In this document: piece by piece, positions 17,672 through 26,451 of the stretch | Numbering within the stretch: position 1 is the first letter of the stretch | Layout: each line of letters starts with the position of its first letter | Source of the DNA: an uncultured Roseobacter sp. | Lineage (GTDB): Bacteria; Pseudomonadota; Alphaproteobacteria; Rhodobacterales; Rhodobacteraceae | Assembly (NCBI GenBank): GCA_947488305.1 | Contig: CANKZM010000003.1 | Span: forward strand, 186,001 to 250,000 | Direction: 5' to 3' | Length of the DNA: 64,000 bases | Notes under the pieces: model-generated | What the model was told of the DNA's origin: nothing | Databases searched by the model: none | Seen by the model: only the letters and a program-made list of their open reading frames with translations | Position numbers and translations under genes: made by a program

Positions 17672-18825
17672 CAGCGCCGTTCTCCCGCCGCGAGAGGCGT
17701 TGCTGGTGGTGACGCCGGTACGCGCCCATAGGCTTTGGGCAGCGAACATGTTTTCAGATGGGGCATCACCAGACGGCCGAAGTGCTCTGCTTCGTCGATG
17801 TGCGGATAGCCTGAGAAAATGAACGCTCGAATGCCCATCTTCTGATATTCTTCGATCTGGCTCAGCACCTGATCCGCGGATCCTACCAGCGCGGCACCAC
17901 AACCGGATCGTGCCCGTCCGACACCCGTCCACAGGTGGGGTTCGATATATCCGAACTCATCCGCGATATCGCGGTTCTTGGACTGGTGCGACACGCCCAG
18001 CGACGTTGCATCCAATGCCCGTTCTCTGATCTTGCGCCCATATTCATCATCAAGCTTTGAGACGATGTAATCCGCGTATTCTTTGGCTTCTGCTTCGGTG
18101 TCCCGAACGATCATATGCACGCGCAGGCCGTAATCCAGCGTCCGGCCCTTCTCGGCTGCGCGTTCGTGTACGGCTTTCATGCGTCCGGCAAGCTGCTCTT
18201 TCGGCTCGGGCCACATCAGGTAAACGTCGCAATGCTCGGCACACAGATCGAGCGCATCCGGCGAATATCCTCCAAAATAGAGCAGCGGTCCGCCGGTTTG
18301 GTAGGGTTTGACCGGATCCGTAGTGAGGCCTGCGAAATTGTAAACCTCTCCTTCGTGGTTGATTTCGTCTCGGGTCCAGGCCTGCTTCAAAATCTCCACA
18401 ACTTCTCGCGACCGCTGGTAGCGATAGGGGCTCGGCTCTTTCTGACCGGGGAAATCGGAAGAGATGATGTTAACCGTCAGCCGTCCTTCGAGCATGTGAT
18501 CAAGCGTTGCGATGGTGCGTGCAAGCATGATCGGTTGCATCTCACCGCAGCGCACAGCGGCCAGCAGGTTGATCTTGCTGGTAATTGGCGCACAGCCCGC
18601 AACAAAGCTCAGCGTATCCTGTCCGACCTGATAGGAGGACGGGCACAGGATATTGCGAAACCCCTGTGCCTCAGCAGTTTTGACGATATCTGAGCAATGG
18701 GCCCAGCTTGACCGCAGGTCACCGTCCGGCACACCAAGAAACTGGTAGTCATCCGAGCACAACGCTGAAAACCACGAGACTTCGGCTGCATCAAGGTCAG
18801 CAGATGTGACCGGAACAATCGTCAT
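17671..18825 (-). CDS. smoC: FMNH2-dependent monooxygenase, SsuD/SmoC-like
   Basis: 384-residue luciferase-like flavin monooxygenase of the alkanesulfonate (SsuD) branch. Features include SWFSALCSDDYQFLGVPDGD at the front, a GRLTVNIISSDFPGQ segment, and near the end a glycine-rich GRARSGCGAALVG and FIFSGYPHIDEAEHF. The ATG at 18825 follows a GGGGAG site. SmoC oxygenates the sulfonate carbon of sulfoquinovose to release sulfite and 6-oxo-glucose; the N- and C-terminal motifs look like SmoC as I recall it. It is first gene of the six-gene operon C-B-A-dctQMP. Another organosulfonate could be the substrate. Confidence 0.68.
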   Translation of the reverse strand: MTIVPVTSADLDAAEVSWFSALCSDDYQFLGVPDGDLRSSWAHCSDIVKTAEAQGFRNILCPSSYQVGQDTLSFVAGCAPITSKINLLAAVRCGEMQPIMLARTIATLDHMLEGRLTVNIISSDFPGQKEPSPYRYQRSREVVEILKQAWTRDEINHEGEVYNFAGLTTDPVKPYQTGGPLLYFGGYSPDALDLCAEHCDVYLMWPEPKEQLAGRMKAVHERAAEKGRTLDYGLRVHMIVRDTEAEAKEYADYIVSKLDDEYGRKIRERALDATSLGVSHQSKNRDIADEFGYIEPHLWTGVGRARSGCGAALVGSADQVLSQIEEYQKMGIRAFIFSGYPHIDEAEHFGRLVMPHLKTCSLPKAYGRVPASPPATPLAAGERR

Positions 18826-18883
18826 TTTAAACTCCCCGACGCGAACGCTCATTTCCTCTTGCATAGCATTCGCAATAATGTAG

Positions 18884-18900
18884 ATCAATGGTGTATCAAT
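18884..18900. promoter_or_regulatory. Possible GntR-protein binding repeat
   Basis: Two copies of ATCAAT spaced 11 bases apart (18884-18889 and 18895-18900), one helical turn. They sit in the 99-base divergent region between the monooxygenase and the GntR gene. Such phased repeats can be regulator sites, but no palindrome is present and the motif is short. Confidence 0.25.
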
Positions 18901-18924
18901 TCTGACTCCGAATGTGACCGACTG

Positions 18925-19632
18925 ATGCCCTCCGCCCAGAAACATGCAGGCGCTTTGCCAAAGTACATTCAGTTGAGCGAGCTCATCATCCGCGAGATTG
19001 ATGCCGGTCGGCTGCTTGACGGTGAACGGCTGCCGCCGGAGCGGGAAATGGCGCGCGCCTATGGTACGTCCGTTGGTACATTACGAAAAGCCTTGGCAGA
19101 TCTCGAAGAAAAAGGCCTGCTGCGACGCGTGCAAGGCTCGGGCAACTATATCCAGAAAAGCCAAGAGACCTCCGGCGTTTATGCGATGTTCCGGCTGGAG
19201 CTGTTGGAGGGTGGTGGTTTGCCTACCGCCGAAATCCTCTCAGTCGAGGTGCTGGAAAAGCCGGATACGTTGCCAGCCTTTGGGCTTTCGGGTTTTGCCA
19301 CCCGCATTCGGCGCCGCCGCTGGTTGAATGATGTAGCAATCGCGGTCGAAGAGATCTGGCTGGATGCTTCCGTCGGGACATTGAGCCAGAATGTCCTGTC
19401 TGATTCTCTCTACCAGACCTACTTCAAGAGATTGCACTTCTGGGTGACCCGTGCCGAAGACAGGGTGAGCATCGGCACGTTTCCCGAATGGACACCAACG
19501 TCGTTTGCGCCTTCCGGCGGGGATTGCGGCTATATCGAACGCTTTAGCTGGGCCGACGCCCGCGAAGCAGTGGAGTTTTCGCGCACCTGGTTCGACCCAA
19601 AACGCGCGGTTTATGTACAACGGCTTAAATGA
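18925..19632 (+). CDS. GntR-family regulator (HutC/UTRA type)
   Basis: 235-residue regulator. It has a winged helix-turn-helix of the GntR type (KYIQLSELIIREIDAGRL through LPPEREMARAYGTSVGTLRKAL) followed by a UTRA ligand-binding domain. The ATG at 18925 places the conserved domain at the expected distance; upstream in-frame codons to 18859 are probably leader. It is divergent from the desulfonation/TRAP operon and coupled to the Gfo/Idh/MocA gene by an ATGA overlap, so it is the likely pathway regulator, sensing a sugar or sugar phosphate. Confidence 0.85.
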   Translation: MPSAQKHAGALPKYIQLSELIIREIDAGRLLDGERLPPEREMARAYGTSVGTLRKALADLEEKGLLRRVQGSGNYIQKSQETSGVYAMFRLELLEGGGLPTAEILSVEVLEKPDTLPAFGLSGFATRIRRRRWLNDVAIAVEEIWLDASVGTLSQNVLSDSLYQTYFKRLHFWVTRAEDRVSIGTFPEWTPTSFAPSGGDCGYIERFSWADAREAVEFSRTWFDPKRAVYVQRLK

Positions 19633-20741
19633 ACAAGGACGACGGAATGGCTCAGACAACGCGCTACGGGATCATCGGTTGCGGCATGATGGGGCAAGAG
19701 CATATCAGGAACATCGCCTTGCTTAAGAATGCAGAAGTCGCCGCAATATTTGAACCTGATAGCCAGATGCGCGCCGAAGCATCCGTTCTTGCACCAGATG
19801 CTACCTTCACCACGTCGTTGGCGGAGCTGATCGCTCTGCCAACCCTAGACTGCCTGCTCATTGCAAGCCCAAATTTCTGCCATGCCGACCAGATCGCCGA
19901 AATCGCGGACACACGACCCCTACCCTTGTTGGTGGAAAAACCGCTCCTGACGGAACCAGCCGACATTTCGCGAATGAGCACACTTGCTGGCGGGTATCCT
20001 GCTCCGCTTTGGGTTGCGATGGAATACCGCTACATGCCGCCCATTGCGGCACTGTTGAAAGAAGCGGAGCAGGTAACAGGCGGCGTCAAGATGCTGACCA
20101 TTCGTGAACATCGGTTTCCATTCCTCGAAAAGGTCGGAGACTGGAATCGTTTCAATGCTCAAACTGGCGGAACATTTGTCGAGAAATGCTGTCATTTCTT
20201 CGACTTGATGCGGTTGGCGCTGAATCAACGCCCGATCCGTATCATGGCAAGTGCAGCGCAGGACGTTAACCACCTGGAGGAGCAATATGCCGGTAAATCC
20301 CCCGACATTCTCGACAACGGCTATGTCATTGTCGACTTTGACGGCGGTTCCCGGGCGATGCTTGAATTGTGCATGTTTGCCGAGGGCGCCCGCTATCAGG
20401 AAGTTATCTCAGCCACAGGACCACTGGGCAAGATCGAGGCCTTTGTCCCCGGCCCAACCCGGTTTTGGCCTGATGACCTTGGTCCTGCACCCACGCCCTT
20501 GCTGGAAATCAGCCCGCGCGCCCCAAAGCGACCCGAAGTCAGAGAAGCGCCAGTGGATCCGCTTTTGCTGGCGGCAGGAGATCACAACGGATCAACGTTC
20601 TATCAACATCAGCGGTTTCTAGAGCTGGTTCGAGGCGAACGCGATGCACCGGAAGTGAGTTTTGACGATGGGCTTTGGGCGGTGCGCATGGGTCTTGCCG
20701 CGCAAGAATCTGCCGCGACTGGCCAGGCCGTGACTTTGTAA
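19629..20741 (+). CDS. Gfo/Idh/MocA-family oxidoreductase, possible NAD-dependent sulfoquinovosidase
   Basis: 370-residue protein with an N-terminal Rossmann motif (YGIIGCGMMGQEH), the LLVEKPLLT lysine motif and a C-terminal alpha/beta domain containing GGTFVEKCCHFFDLM. Family members oxidise or epimerise sugars. Some, classed as GH188, use NAD in a cryptic redox cycle to cleave sulfoquinovosides and occur in clusters lacking the GH31 sulfoquinovosidase. No GH31 gene is seen here, so this protein is a candidate for that step. An inositol- or glucose-dehydrogenase role is an alternative. The start is the ATG at 19629 overlapping the GntR stop, or 19647. Confidence 0.8.
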   Translation: MNKDDGMAQTTRYGIIGCGMMGQEHIRNIALLKNAEVAAIFEPDSQMRAEASVLAPDATFTTSLAELIALPTLDCLLIASPNFCHADQIAEIADTRPLPLLVEKPLLTEPADISRMSTLAGGYPAPLWVAMEYRYMPPIAALLKEAEQVTGGVKMLTIREHRFPFLEKVGDWNRFNAQTGGTFVEKCCHFFDLMRLALNQRPIRIMASAAQDVNHLEEQYAGKSPDILDNGYVIVDFDGGSRAMLELCMFAEGARYQEVISATGPLGKIEAFVPGPTRFWPDDLGPAPTPLLEISPRAPKRPEVREAPVDPLLLAAGDHNGSTFYQHQRFLELVRGERDAPEVSFDDGLWAVRMGLAAQESAATGQAVTL

Positions 20742-20777
20742 GGATATTGGCACCTTGAGCGCACGATTTCGGACACC

Positions 20778-21653
20778 TCAGGGCGAGATTAATTGCACGC
20801 CCGGAATACGTTCGATGTCAAAGACGTCTTCGTCGTAAATCTCTGTCAGTTCAGAGACCAGTTCCGCGCTCCACCCCGGTAAATCAATCACTTCGTCAAC
20901 GGCCTCATCGACCGCGAATTTCTCCAAAAACGCCGTCATGACGCGTCGGATTTGGATTTCTGACAAGTCAGATTTGATTTCGATATACTTTGCAAAGCGC
21001 GAAGCGCCGTCCTTAGACATGATGTCACACAGCAGATCATAGCCACCCACAACGGGTTCGCCATGTTCCAGCCCAGCCATTTCGCGCACCACCTGTGCCC
21101 AGACGAGCGGCGCATCCTCGTTGCACCAGACTGTAATCGGAACCTCGGGGGCTGCTTGGCGAATACGCAGAAATGTATCCGACCATCTCAATGCCCGAGG
21201 ATCAACGCCATCCATGAAATCTGGCAGGGTTTCGCGTGGTGACTGTTCGAAACATAATGGCAAGTAAGTGGCCGGATTCCGGATTGCCATGAAAAGCTCC
21301 AGATCATGGCCCGGAAACAACCTGACCAGGGATGCCATACGCTCGGGAGCATTGGGGTACAAAAACCCTTTCCGCAACGCTGCCCGAGGTGCGCCAAAAA
21401 AATGAGCGTTGGATAAGAGTACCCGGTCGGTTTGTTCGGCATCGAGGATCGCATCAAACAGCACCTCTTCCGCATCGAGCGCCAGCTCCCCCTTTGACAT
21501 CGCACCCAGCGTCTGACGCAGCAATTTCCGGTATTTCCCGGGACCGGGAACAGAAACACCTTTTGCCTGAAACGCCTCCTTGTTACGCAACAAGCATTTC
21601 ATTAGCCGTTCTTCTTCTGAGAAATGCGCCCCGCTGTGAAAGACCAGTTGCAT
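20778..21653 (-). CDS. Hypothetical protein, possibly related to sulfotransferase-like proteins
   Basis: 291-residue soluble protein of no recognised function. The opening MQLVFHSGAHFSEEERLMKCLLRN and a later FMAIRNPATYLP stretch resemble nucleotide-binding segments of sulfotransferase-like proteins from Rhodobacteraceae, but the match is weak. No signal peptide or membrane segment. It has its own promoter region ahead of it and borders the tRNA-Thr insertion site, so it is probably the last core-genome gene before the island. Confidence 0.7.
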   Translation of the reverse strand: MQLVFHSGAHFSEEERLMKCLLRNKEAFQAKGVSVPGPGKYRKLLRQTLGAMSKGELALDAEEVLFDAILDAEQTDRVLLSNAHFFGAPRAALRKGFLYPNAPERMASLVRLFPGHDLELFMAIRNPATYLPLCFEQSPRETLPDFMDGVDPRALRWSDTFLRIRQAAPEVPITVWCNEDAPLVWAQVVREMAGLEHGEPVVGGYDLLCDIMSKDGASRFAKYIEIKSDLSEIQIRRVMTAFLEKFAVDEAVDEVIDLPGWSAELVSELTEIYDEDVFDIERIPGVQLISP

Positions 21654-21787
21654 TCTGTCCTGCTGCTCGTTTCTGCCATGGAAACGCTAACTTGGCTGAT
21701 ACCTGGGATCAAACGATTAACGAGAGCCTCTTTTCGCTCAAATTATTCTTGCACGAGGCTGTCAAACTGACTAAACGACCGCGCAGT

Positions 21788-21863
21788 GCCCCTATAGCTC
21801 AGCTGGTAGAGCAACTGATTTGTAATCAGTAGGTCCGCGGTTCGAGTCCGTGTGGGGGCACCA
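21788..21863 (+). tRNA. tRNA-Thr (TGT anticodon)
   Basis: Complete cloverleaf. The acceptor stem GCCCCTA pairs with TGGGGGC, the anticodon stem-loop CTGATTTGTAATCAG carries TGT, and the T-loop TTCGAGT and encoded CCA are present. The 3' end is the attachment site of the integrated island that follows. Confidence 0.96.
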
Positions 21864-21864
21864 T
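21849..21864. repeat. attL of the island (3' end of tRNA-Thr)
   Basis: CGTGTGGGGGCACCAT, comprising the last tRNA bases and one base beyond. The right-hand copy at 46129-46143 differs only by one missing G. Integration here leaves the tRNA functional. Confidence 0.7.
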
Positions 21865-21963
21865 ATACCTATATCGCAAAGTCCAGTGACATCCATTTGA
21901 GCCTTGTATATAAGGTCTTTTATGAGAATGTTTGTCCACCACAGTTTTTTGCAATCCGACGAC

Positions 21964-22030
21964 GTACCCCCAGATTGGGGGTCATTCTGGGGGTACGCTG
22001 AAAAGTCAGATGTGGAGCGTACCCCCAGAT
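21964..22030. repeat. Cluster of GTACCCCCAGAT repeats: candidate integrase arm sites
   Basis: GTACCCCCAGAT occurs at 21964-21975 and again at 22019-22030, with TTGGGGGT at 21975-21982 and the inverse TCTGGGGGTAC at 21986-21996. The last copy runs into the integrase start codon. Related TTGGGGGT and TTGGGGGTAC motifs lie just inside the right end (46046-46067). Placement at both ends suits arm-type integrase binding, possibly with autoregulation. Confidence 0.5.
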
Positions 22031-23216
22031 GCCCCTGAGCGATGCCAAGATTCGGAACCTGAAATCCAATTCTAAACCATACAAGGTAAGCGACTTCGAC
22101 GGACTTTTCGTGCTGGTCAAGGTCAGTGGCTCAAAGTCATGGCGTTTCAAGTATCGCATCGACGGAAAGGAAAAGCTCATTGTATTCGGCGACTACCCTG
22201 CCGTGAGCTTGAGCAAGGCCCGTGAGCTAAGGGATGCCGCTCGAACGAACCTTGCCGATGGCCTTGATCCATCAGAACTGAAGCAGGAAGAAAAGCTGCG
22301 TCGTGCGGAAGCCAGTGGCCAAACCTTCGAAAAGCTCGGTGCGGCGTTCTTGACCAAGCAGCGCAAAGAAGGGAAATCCAAGGCTACGTTAGACAAAACG
22401 GCGTATCACCTGAAGCTAGCGAATCGCGACTTTGGCAAAAAGGCCATAACGGCGATAACTGCACCAATGATCCTGCGGACGTTGCGAAAGGTCGAAGCGA
22501 AGGGGAATTATGAAACTGCGCACCGTTTGCGCGCCCGTATCGGTTCGGTGTTTCGCTATGCGGTTGCAAGTGGCCTTGCAGAAACCGACCCGACCTATGC
22601 CTTGCGCGATGCGCTGATCCGCCCGACCCGCCAGCATCGCGCTGCAATCACAGATCCGACCGCTTTCGGCGCATTGCTGCGCGAGATTAACGTTTTCGAT
22701 GGCCAAGTGACAACTCGTATCGCGCTTCAACTTTTGGCCCTGTTTGCACAGCGCCCCGGAGAGTTGCGGCACGCAAAATGGGACGAGTTCGATGAAGCAG
22801 AAAGGGTATGGGCCATCCCGGCTGGCAAAATGAAAATGCGTCGGGATCATTTTGTGCCTCTCGCAGATCAAGCGATCACGTTGCTGGACGAGCTACGCCC
22901 TCTGACCGGCGAAAGCGAATACCTATTCCCCTCCTTGCGTTCATGGCACCGACCAATGAGCGAAAACACTATGAACGCGGCACTTCGGCGAATGGGGTAC
23001 TCCGGCGACGAAATGACCGCGCACGGTTTCCGCGCTACGTTTTCCACTTTGGCTAACGAAAGCGGCCTCTGGAATCCAGACGCAATTGAACGAGCATTAG
23101 CTCATGAGGAACGAAACGAAGTGCGTAGGGCTTACGCGCGCGGCGCGCACTGGGTCGAGCGCGTGAAGTTATCTAACTGGTGGGCTGGATATATGGATGA
23201 ACTGAAGGCAAGTTGA
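22029..23216 (+). CDS. int: Tyrosine integrase, P4/DUF4102 type
   Basis: 395-residue site-specific integrase. Residues 1-85 form the DUF4102 arm-binding domain, about 100-180 the core-binding helices, and the catalytic domain holds R242, H332-R335, H359 and Y369. All the main catalytic residues are present, so it looks active. It sits 165 bases from the tRNA-Thr 3' end, pointing away from it, as is normal for tRNA-targeting islands. It would excise and insert the 24-kb element between the repeats at 21849 and 46129. Confidence 0.93.
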   Translation: MPLSDAKIRNLKSNSKPYKVSDFDGLFVLVKVSGSKSWRFKYRIDGKEKLIVFGDYPAVSLSKARELRDAARTNLADGLDPSELKQEEKLRRAEASGQTFEKLGAAFLTKQRKEGKSKATLDKTAYHLKLANRDFGKKAITAITAPMILRTLRKVEAKGNYETAHRLRARIGSVFRYAVASGLAETDPTYALRDALIRPTRQHRAAITDPTAFGALLREINVFDGQVTTRIALQLLALFAQRPGELRHAKWDEFDEAERVWAIPAGKMKMRRDHFVPLADQAITLLDELRPLTGESEYLFPSLRSWHRPMSENTMNAALRRMGYSGDEMTAHGFRATFSTLANESGLWNPDAIERALAHEERNEVRRAYARGAHWVERVKLSNWWAGYMDELKAS

Positions 23217-23238
23217 TCCGATAGGAAGAATAAGCACT

Positions 23239-24156
23239 TTGGATATGGACAAGTCAAAGCAAGTAACGCGATACCTCAGAATACTTACCCAAATCGGCGG
23301 CGGTCTGTTTATCGGCCCGGACGAACCTGAAATCCCGCCGATGGGCGAAAACTATGGGCAGGCCTTGTCACGCTTGCTGTTAAAACGTGACGAAATGTCC
23401 AAACAAATCCGGACTGAATTATCGTATTTCTCTCCAGAGCAAATTGAGCAGTCATTTGGCCGTGATGGAAAATCGCTGTCCGAAGAAGCAAAACAGTTCA
23501 TATCAAGATACCGAAGAGAGGTGGAGGCGGCGTTTGGTCGTCTGAAGCCATGGTATTCTGCGCCACTCTTTCGCACGAAGCAGTTAGCGGACTTCGAACA
23601 CTGGGCAAAGCATGAATACTTTTCATTGGATGAGGTTGTATGGTTGTCGGTCGGACTTGAACCAGAAGCGAGTTTTATCGCGTCCATTAAGGAGTTTGAC
23701 GAGCGAGGCAGCAGGCAAAAACCGGATGAGGTGACGACGTACATGAGCCGTCACAAAGAGATAATCCGGCGGAAATTCGACCCTTACGACCAAAGGCACA
23801 AGCCAAAGTTTGATGAACTGTTCGCATGGATCAATGAGGTAGATCTTACGGTTCACTCAGGTTTTTACGGACTGGTTTCGCGCAGAGCAGAAGCGTCCGG
23901 CAAGGCTTTCCAGCCTGACTTAGCGCGCAAGGGCGATTACAAATTTGATGGTCGTGAACGTGTTTCAATGGTGAAGCTAATTGCAGCGATGGCAATAGAT
24001 GCATACGGCTTTGATCCTACCGAAAAGCGCAGCGATATTCCCAAGGAGATAGAGGGAATCGCAGATCGTTTGGGCTTGAACCTGACCAGGAAAACAATTC
24101 GAAAGTATCTCCGGGAAGGCTCAGAGAAGCTGCCGGAAGATTGGAAATCAGAATAA
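23239..24156 (+). CDS. Hypothetical island protein next to the integrase
   Basis: 305-residue soluble, charged protein with no recognised domain. It begins 22 bases after the integrase on the same strand and is probably cotranscribed. The middle contains a tryptophan/aromatic-rich stretch (DFEHWAKHEYFSLDEVVWLSVGLEPE) seen in proteins adjacent to integrases, and the C-terminus (IADRLGLNLTRKTIRKYL) looks like a helix-turn-helix, suggesting DNA binding. The TTG at 23239 has AGGAAG ten bases upstream; an ATG at 23245 is the alternative. A role in excision or island regulation is a guess from position. Confidence 0.6.
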   Translation: MDMDKSKQVTRYLRILTQIGGGLFIGPDEPEIPPMGENYGQALSRLLLKRDEMSKQIRTELSYFSPEQIEQSFGRDGKSLSEEAKQFISRYRREVEAAFGRLKPWYSAPLFRTKQLADFEHWAKHEYFSLDEVVWLSVGLEPEASFIASIKEFDERGSRQKPDEVTTYMSRHKEIIRRKFDPYDQRHKPKFDELFAWINEVDLTVHSGFYGLVSRRAEASGKAFQPDLARKGDYKFDGRERVSMVKLIAAMAIDAYGFDPTEKRSDIPKEIEGIADRLGLNLTRKTIRKYLREGSEKLPEDWKSE

Positions 24157-24159
24157 AGG

Positions 24160-24176
24160 TATTTCCTAAGGAAATA
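24160..24176. promoter_or_regulatory. Inverted repeat TATTTCC-N3-GGAAATA, possible operator
   Basis: Perfect seven-base arms with a three-base centre, just after the 305-residue gene and 127 bases before the AlpA-like gene. The short arms and absence of a T run make an operator more likely than a terminator. The regulator is unknown; the AlpA-like or zinc-ribbon HTH protein downstream is a candidate. Confidence 0.35.
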
Positions 24177-24302
24177 GTGCATTTAAAATATCATATTATC
24201 AATGGTTTATAGATGTTTCTGAGCGAAGGAACCTGTTTCCCCACTACTTTCCAACTCTGTTCCAAAACCTGATCACATCACCTCACACAAGGAATGATCA
24301 GA

Positions 24303-24509
24303 ATGGACAGTAAAGTATTCCCGCAGACCGGCCTCGTACGCCTTTCCCAGATCCTAGCACCTGCCGGACCCATCCCTATTTCCAAGTCCGCATGGTGGCA
24401 GGGTGTGAAAGACGGTCGCTTTCCCAAGCCTCAAAAACTTGGCCCCCGGACCACGGTTTGGAAGGTCGAGGACATACGGGCGCTTTTCGAGGGTGACGCG
24501 GATGGCTAA
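24303..24509 (+). CDS. AlpA-like excisionase/regulator
   Basis: 68-residue MerR-like winged helix protein of the AlpA type. LVRLSQILAPAGPIPISKSAWWQGVKDGRFP and the following KLGPRTTVWKVEDI match the usual pattern in which the second helix recognises DNA. AlpA proteins control integrase expression or act as excisionases in P4-like elements. The ATG at 24303 has AAGGA nine bases upstream; the ATG at 24294 is too close to it. The stop overlaps the next start by eight bases, so translation is coupled. Confidence 0.78.
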   Translation: MDSKVFPQTGLVRLSQILAPAGPIPISKSAWWQGVKDGRFPKPQKLGPRTTVWKVEDIRALFEGDADG

Positions 24510-24927
24510 GTACCCAAACCCCATGTTGGTGAAAGCATCCCGCACCTATGACGTGATCGAAGCGGCCAATGCGCTTGGACGGACGCCTGCAACTATCCGG
24601 CACTGGATCAAGGATGGGTTGGAGGTTATGGCATCGCGCAAACCTTACCTAATCCTTGGTCAATCGATCCGCGATTACATCAGGGCGAAATCGGCGTCCC
24701 GCAAGAGGCCACTGGCACAAGACGAAATCTACTGTTTTTCCTGCAAAGCCGGACGCAAACCGCACGCTATGTCAGTCACCTTGAGTGCACAAAACAGTAA
24801 AACTCGCAGGATCAGCGGCATTTGCCAGACATGCGGAACATCAATTTGCAGGATCATATCCGCCAAGGATGAACCTCGTTTCTTCCAAGTGTTCGCGTTC
24901 AAAAGAAACCGCGCCAGAAGAGCCTAG
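24502..24927 (+). CDS. HTH protein with a C-terminal zinc-ribbon-like Cys pair
   Basis: 141 residues. Residues 14-65 form a MerR/helix-turn-helix-like unit (YDVIEAANALGRTPATIRHW followed by IKDGL). The C-terminal half has C78-x2-C81 and C108-x2-C111, suggesting a four-cysteine zinc ribbon. The protein overlaps the AlpA-like gene and precedes a tyrosine recombinase by 52 bases. The three look like one unit. The function is not known; a recombination accessory factor or regulator is the likely guess. Confidence 0.65.
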   Translation: MAKYPNPMLVKASRTYDVIEAANALGRTPATIRHWIKDGLEVMASRKPYLILGQSIRDYIRAKSASRKRPLAQDEIYCFSCKAGRKPHAMSVTLSAQNSKTRRISGICQTCGTSICRIISAKDEPRFFQVFAFKRNRARRA

Positions 24928-24979
24928 TAGATACCGGGTCTTACCGTTTGAACAACACATCTGAAGGAGATGAACTGGC

Positions 24980-26005
24980 ATGAGAAAAGTGAACGAAGAA
25001 AACGAGCGCATAAAGCGAAAATACCTGCAATACAGCAAATCCGCCCAGCGCAAGGATGAAGCGACCATTGACAAGGATGAGAGAGCGATACTGCACTTCG
25101 AATCCAGCACAAACTACGCGCCATTCAAGAAGTTTCGCATTGAACAGGCGATCCGCTACCGGGACAAATTGGACACCGAGAAAAACAAAAAGACAGGCAA
25201 ACCGCTCGCAAAAGCGACCATCGCCAAGCGTTTGGCCAGCATCAAGGCATTCATCTTCTGGCTGGCAGATCAACCGGGATACAAGAGCAGGATACGGTAC
25301 TCTGACGCCGACTATTTCAACATGGACGCAAAAGGCCAGCGTGTTGCTCACGCGGTCAGAGAAAGACCCTATCCCTCTCTTGAGATGGTTCGTCACACAT
25401 TCAATTTGATGCCCACAACGACCGACATCGAACGGCGCAATGCGGCTATCTTTGCTTTCTTGATGGTCTCCGGCGCACGAGATGGCGCGGCGGCGTCACT
25501 ACGGCTTAAGCACATCAATCTCGTGGACGGGTACGTTTTTCAGGATGCGCGCCAGGTGAGAACGAAAAACTCCAAAACTTTCACGACCTACTTCATGCCA
25601 GTCGATCCGATTTACACGGAGTGTTTTTGCACATGGGTGCAATATCTTCAGTCTGAATTGCTCTTCGGCCCCGATGATCCGCTTTTCCCTCCCCCGGAGA
25701 TGGGGGTCGAAGATGGTCAGTTTACGGTCGTGGGATTGAAGCGGGAAACCTATCAAAACGCCAACGCCCTCCGGACAGTGGTCAAACAAGCTTTCGAAAA
25801 CGCAGGTCTCCCGACCTTTGCGCCACACTCATTCCGCAAGACACTCACGAAATGGGCTGACACGCACTACCCGACTCGCGAAGCGTTCAAGGCATTCTCT
25901 CAGAATATCGGGCACGAAAGTGTCGTCACAACAGTAAGCGCGTATTGCTCTGTCAGCACGGAACGACAAGGCGAACTCATCAAAGCACCCAAACATCCTG
26001 TCTAG
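24980..26005 (+). CDS. Second tyrosine recombinase of the island
   Basis: 341-residue phage-integrase-family protein distinct from the tRNA-type integrase. It has no DUF4102 domain, but carries a SAM-like core-binding region (about 15-110) and catalytic residues R167, H283-R286, H312 and Y322. GGAG lies upstream of the ATG at 24980. It follows the AlpA-like and zinc-ribbon genes on the same strand. Its target site is unknown; it may mark a nested element or carry out resolution or gene shuffling within the island. Confidence 0.87.
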   Translation: MRKVNEENERIKRKYLQYSKSAQRKDEATIDKDERAILHFESSTNYAPFKKFRIEQAIRYRDKLDTEKNKKTGKPLAKATIAKRLASIKAFIFWLADQPGYKSRIRYSDADYFNMDAKGQRVAHAVRERPYPSLEMVRHTFNLMPTTTDIERRNAAIFAFLMVSGARDGAAASLRLKHINLVDGYVFQDARQVRTKNSKTFTTYFMPVDPIYTECFCTWVQYLQSELLFGPDDPLFPPPEMGVEDGQFTVVGLKRETYQNANALRTVVKQAFENAGLPTFAPHSFRKTLTKWADTHYPTREAFKAFSQNIGHESVVTTVSAYCSVSTERQGELIKAPKHPV

Positions 26006-26451
26006 GCACTGGAACTACAAACGGTACGTTCTCGACCATAACTATCGGCCCATACCGGTCGTTGACCAACTGGTCGAGATGCTGCGGTCGCAATCCGCAT
26101 TGCCGACTTTCGCTGCAACCGCAAAATCTGGATGAGGTCGAACTCACAGTCGCGGGACGGAGCTGACGTACTCCTTTTCCCTTTGAACGACCGCTACAGA
26201 TATCTGAAGAAGAGTTCCAAATCAGCCATCAACGGTTGTATTGCGCATGTTTTCTCACTATCTGCACATCATCTGTAATGGAGATTTCATGTCCCGGTAA
26301 GGAAGGGAGGCAGCGCGCCTCCCGGAGCACATGCAACACCTGAAATATTGCCGTCGCTTTGCAGCTGACGGACAATCCTGATGTGCTCACTCGTTTCCTA
26401 CCATCCGTGCCCAAATATGACTTGGGCCAGAGACATGAAAGTGAACACCCT
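26006..26451. other. 446-base region without an intact gene, with a possible coding relic
   Basis: One plus-strand frame at about 26001-26128 reads as protein-like sequence (NYKRYVLDHNYRPIPVVDQL onward, ending at a TGA) but has no start codon. It may be the tail of a broken gene or of the recombinase read past its stop. A GC-rich hairpin (GGGAGGC / GCCTCCC) lies near 26306-26325 without a T run. Nothing else is recognised. Confidence 0.35.

Noticed and set aside
17672-17932. Longer N-terminus for the aldo-keto reductase
   Set aside because: It overlaps the monooxygenase gene in another frame and no aldo-keto reductase has such an extension; the TGATG overlap gives a natural start.
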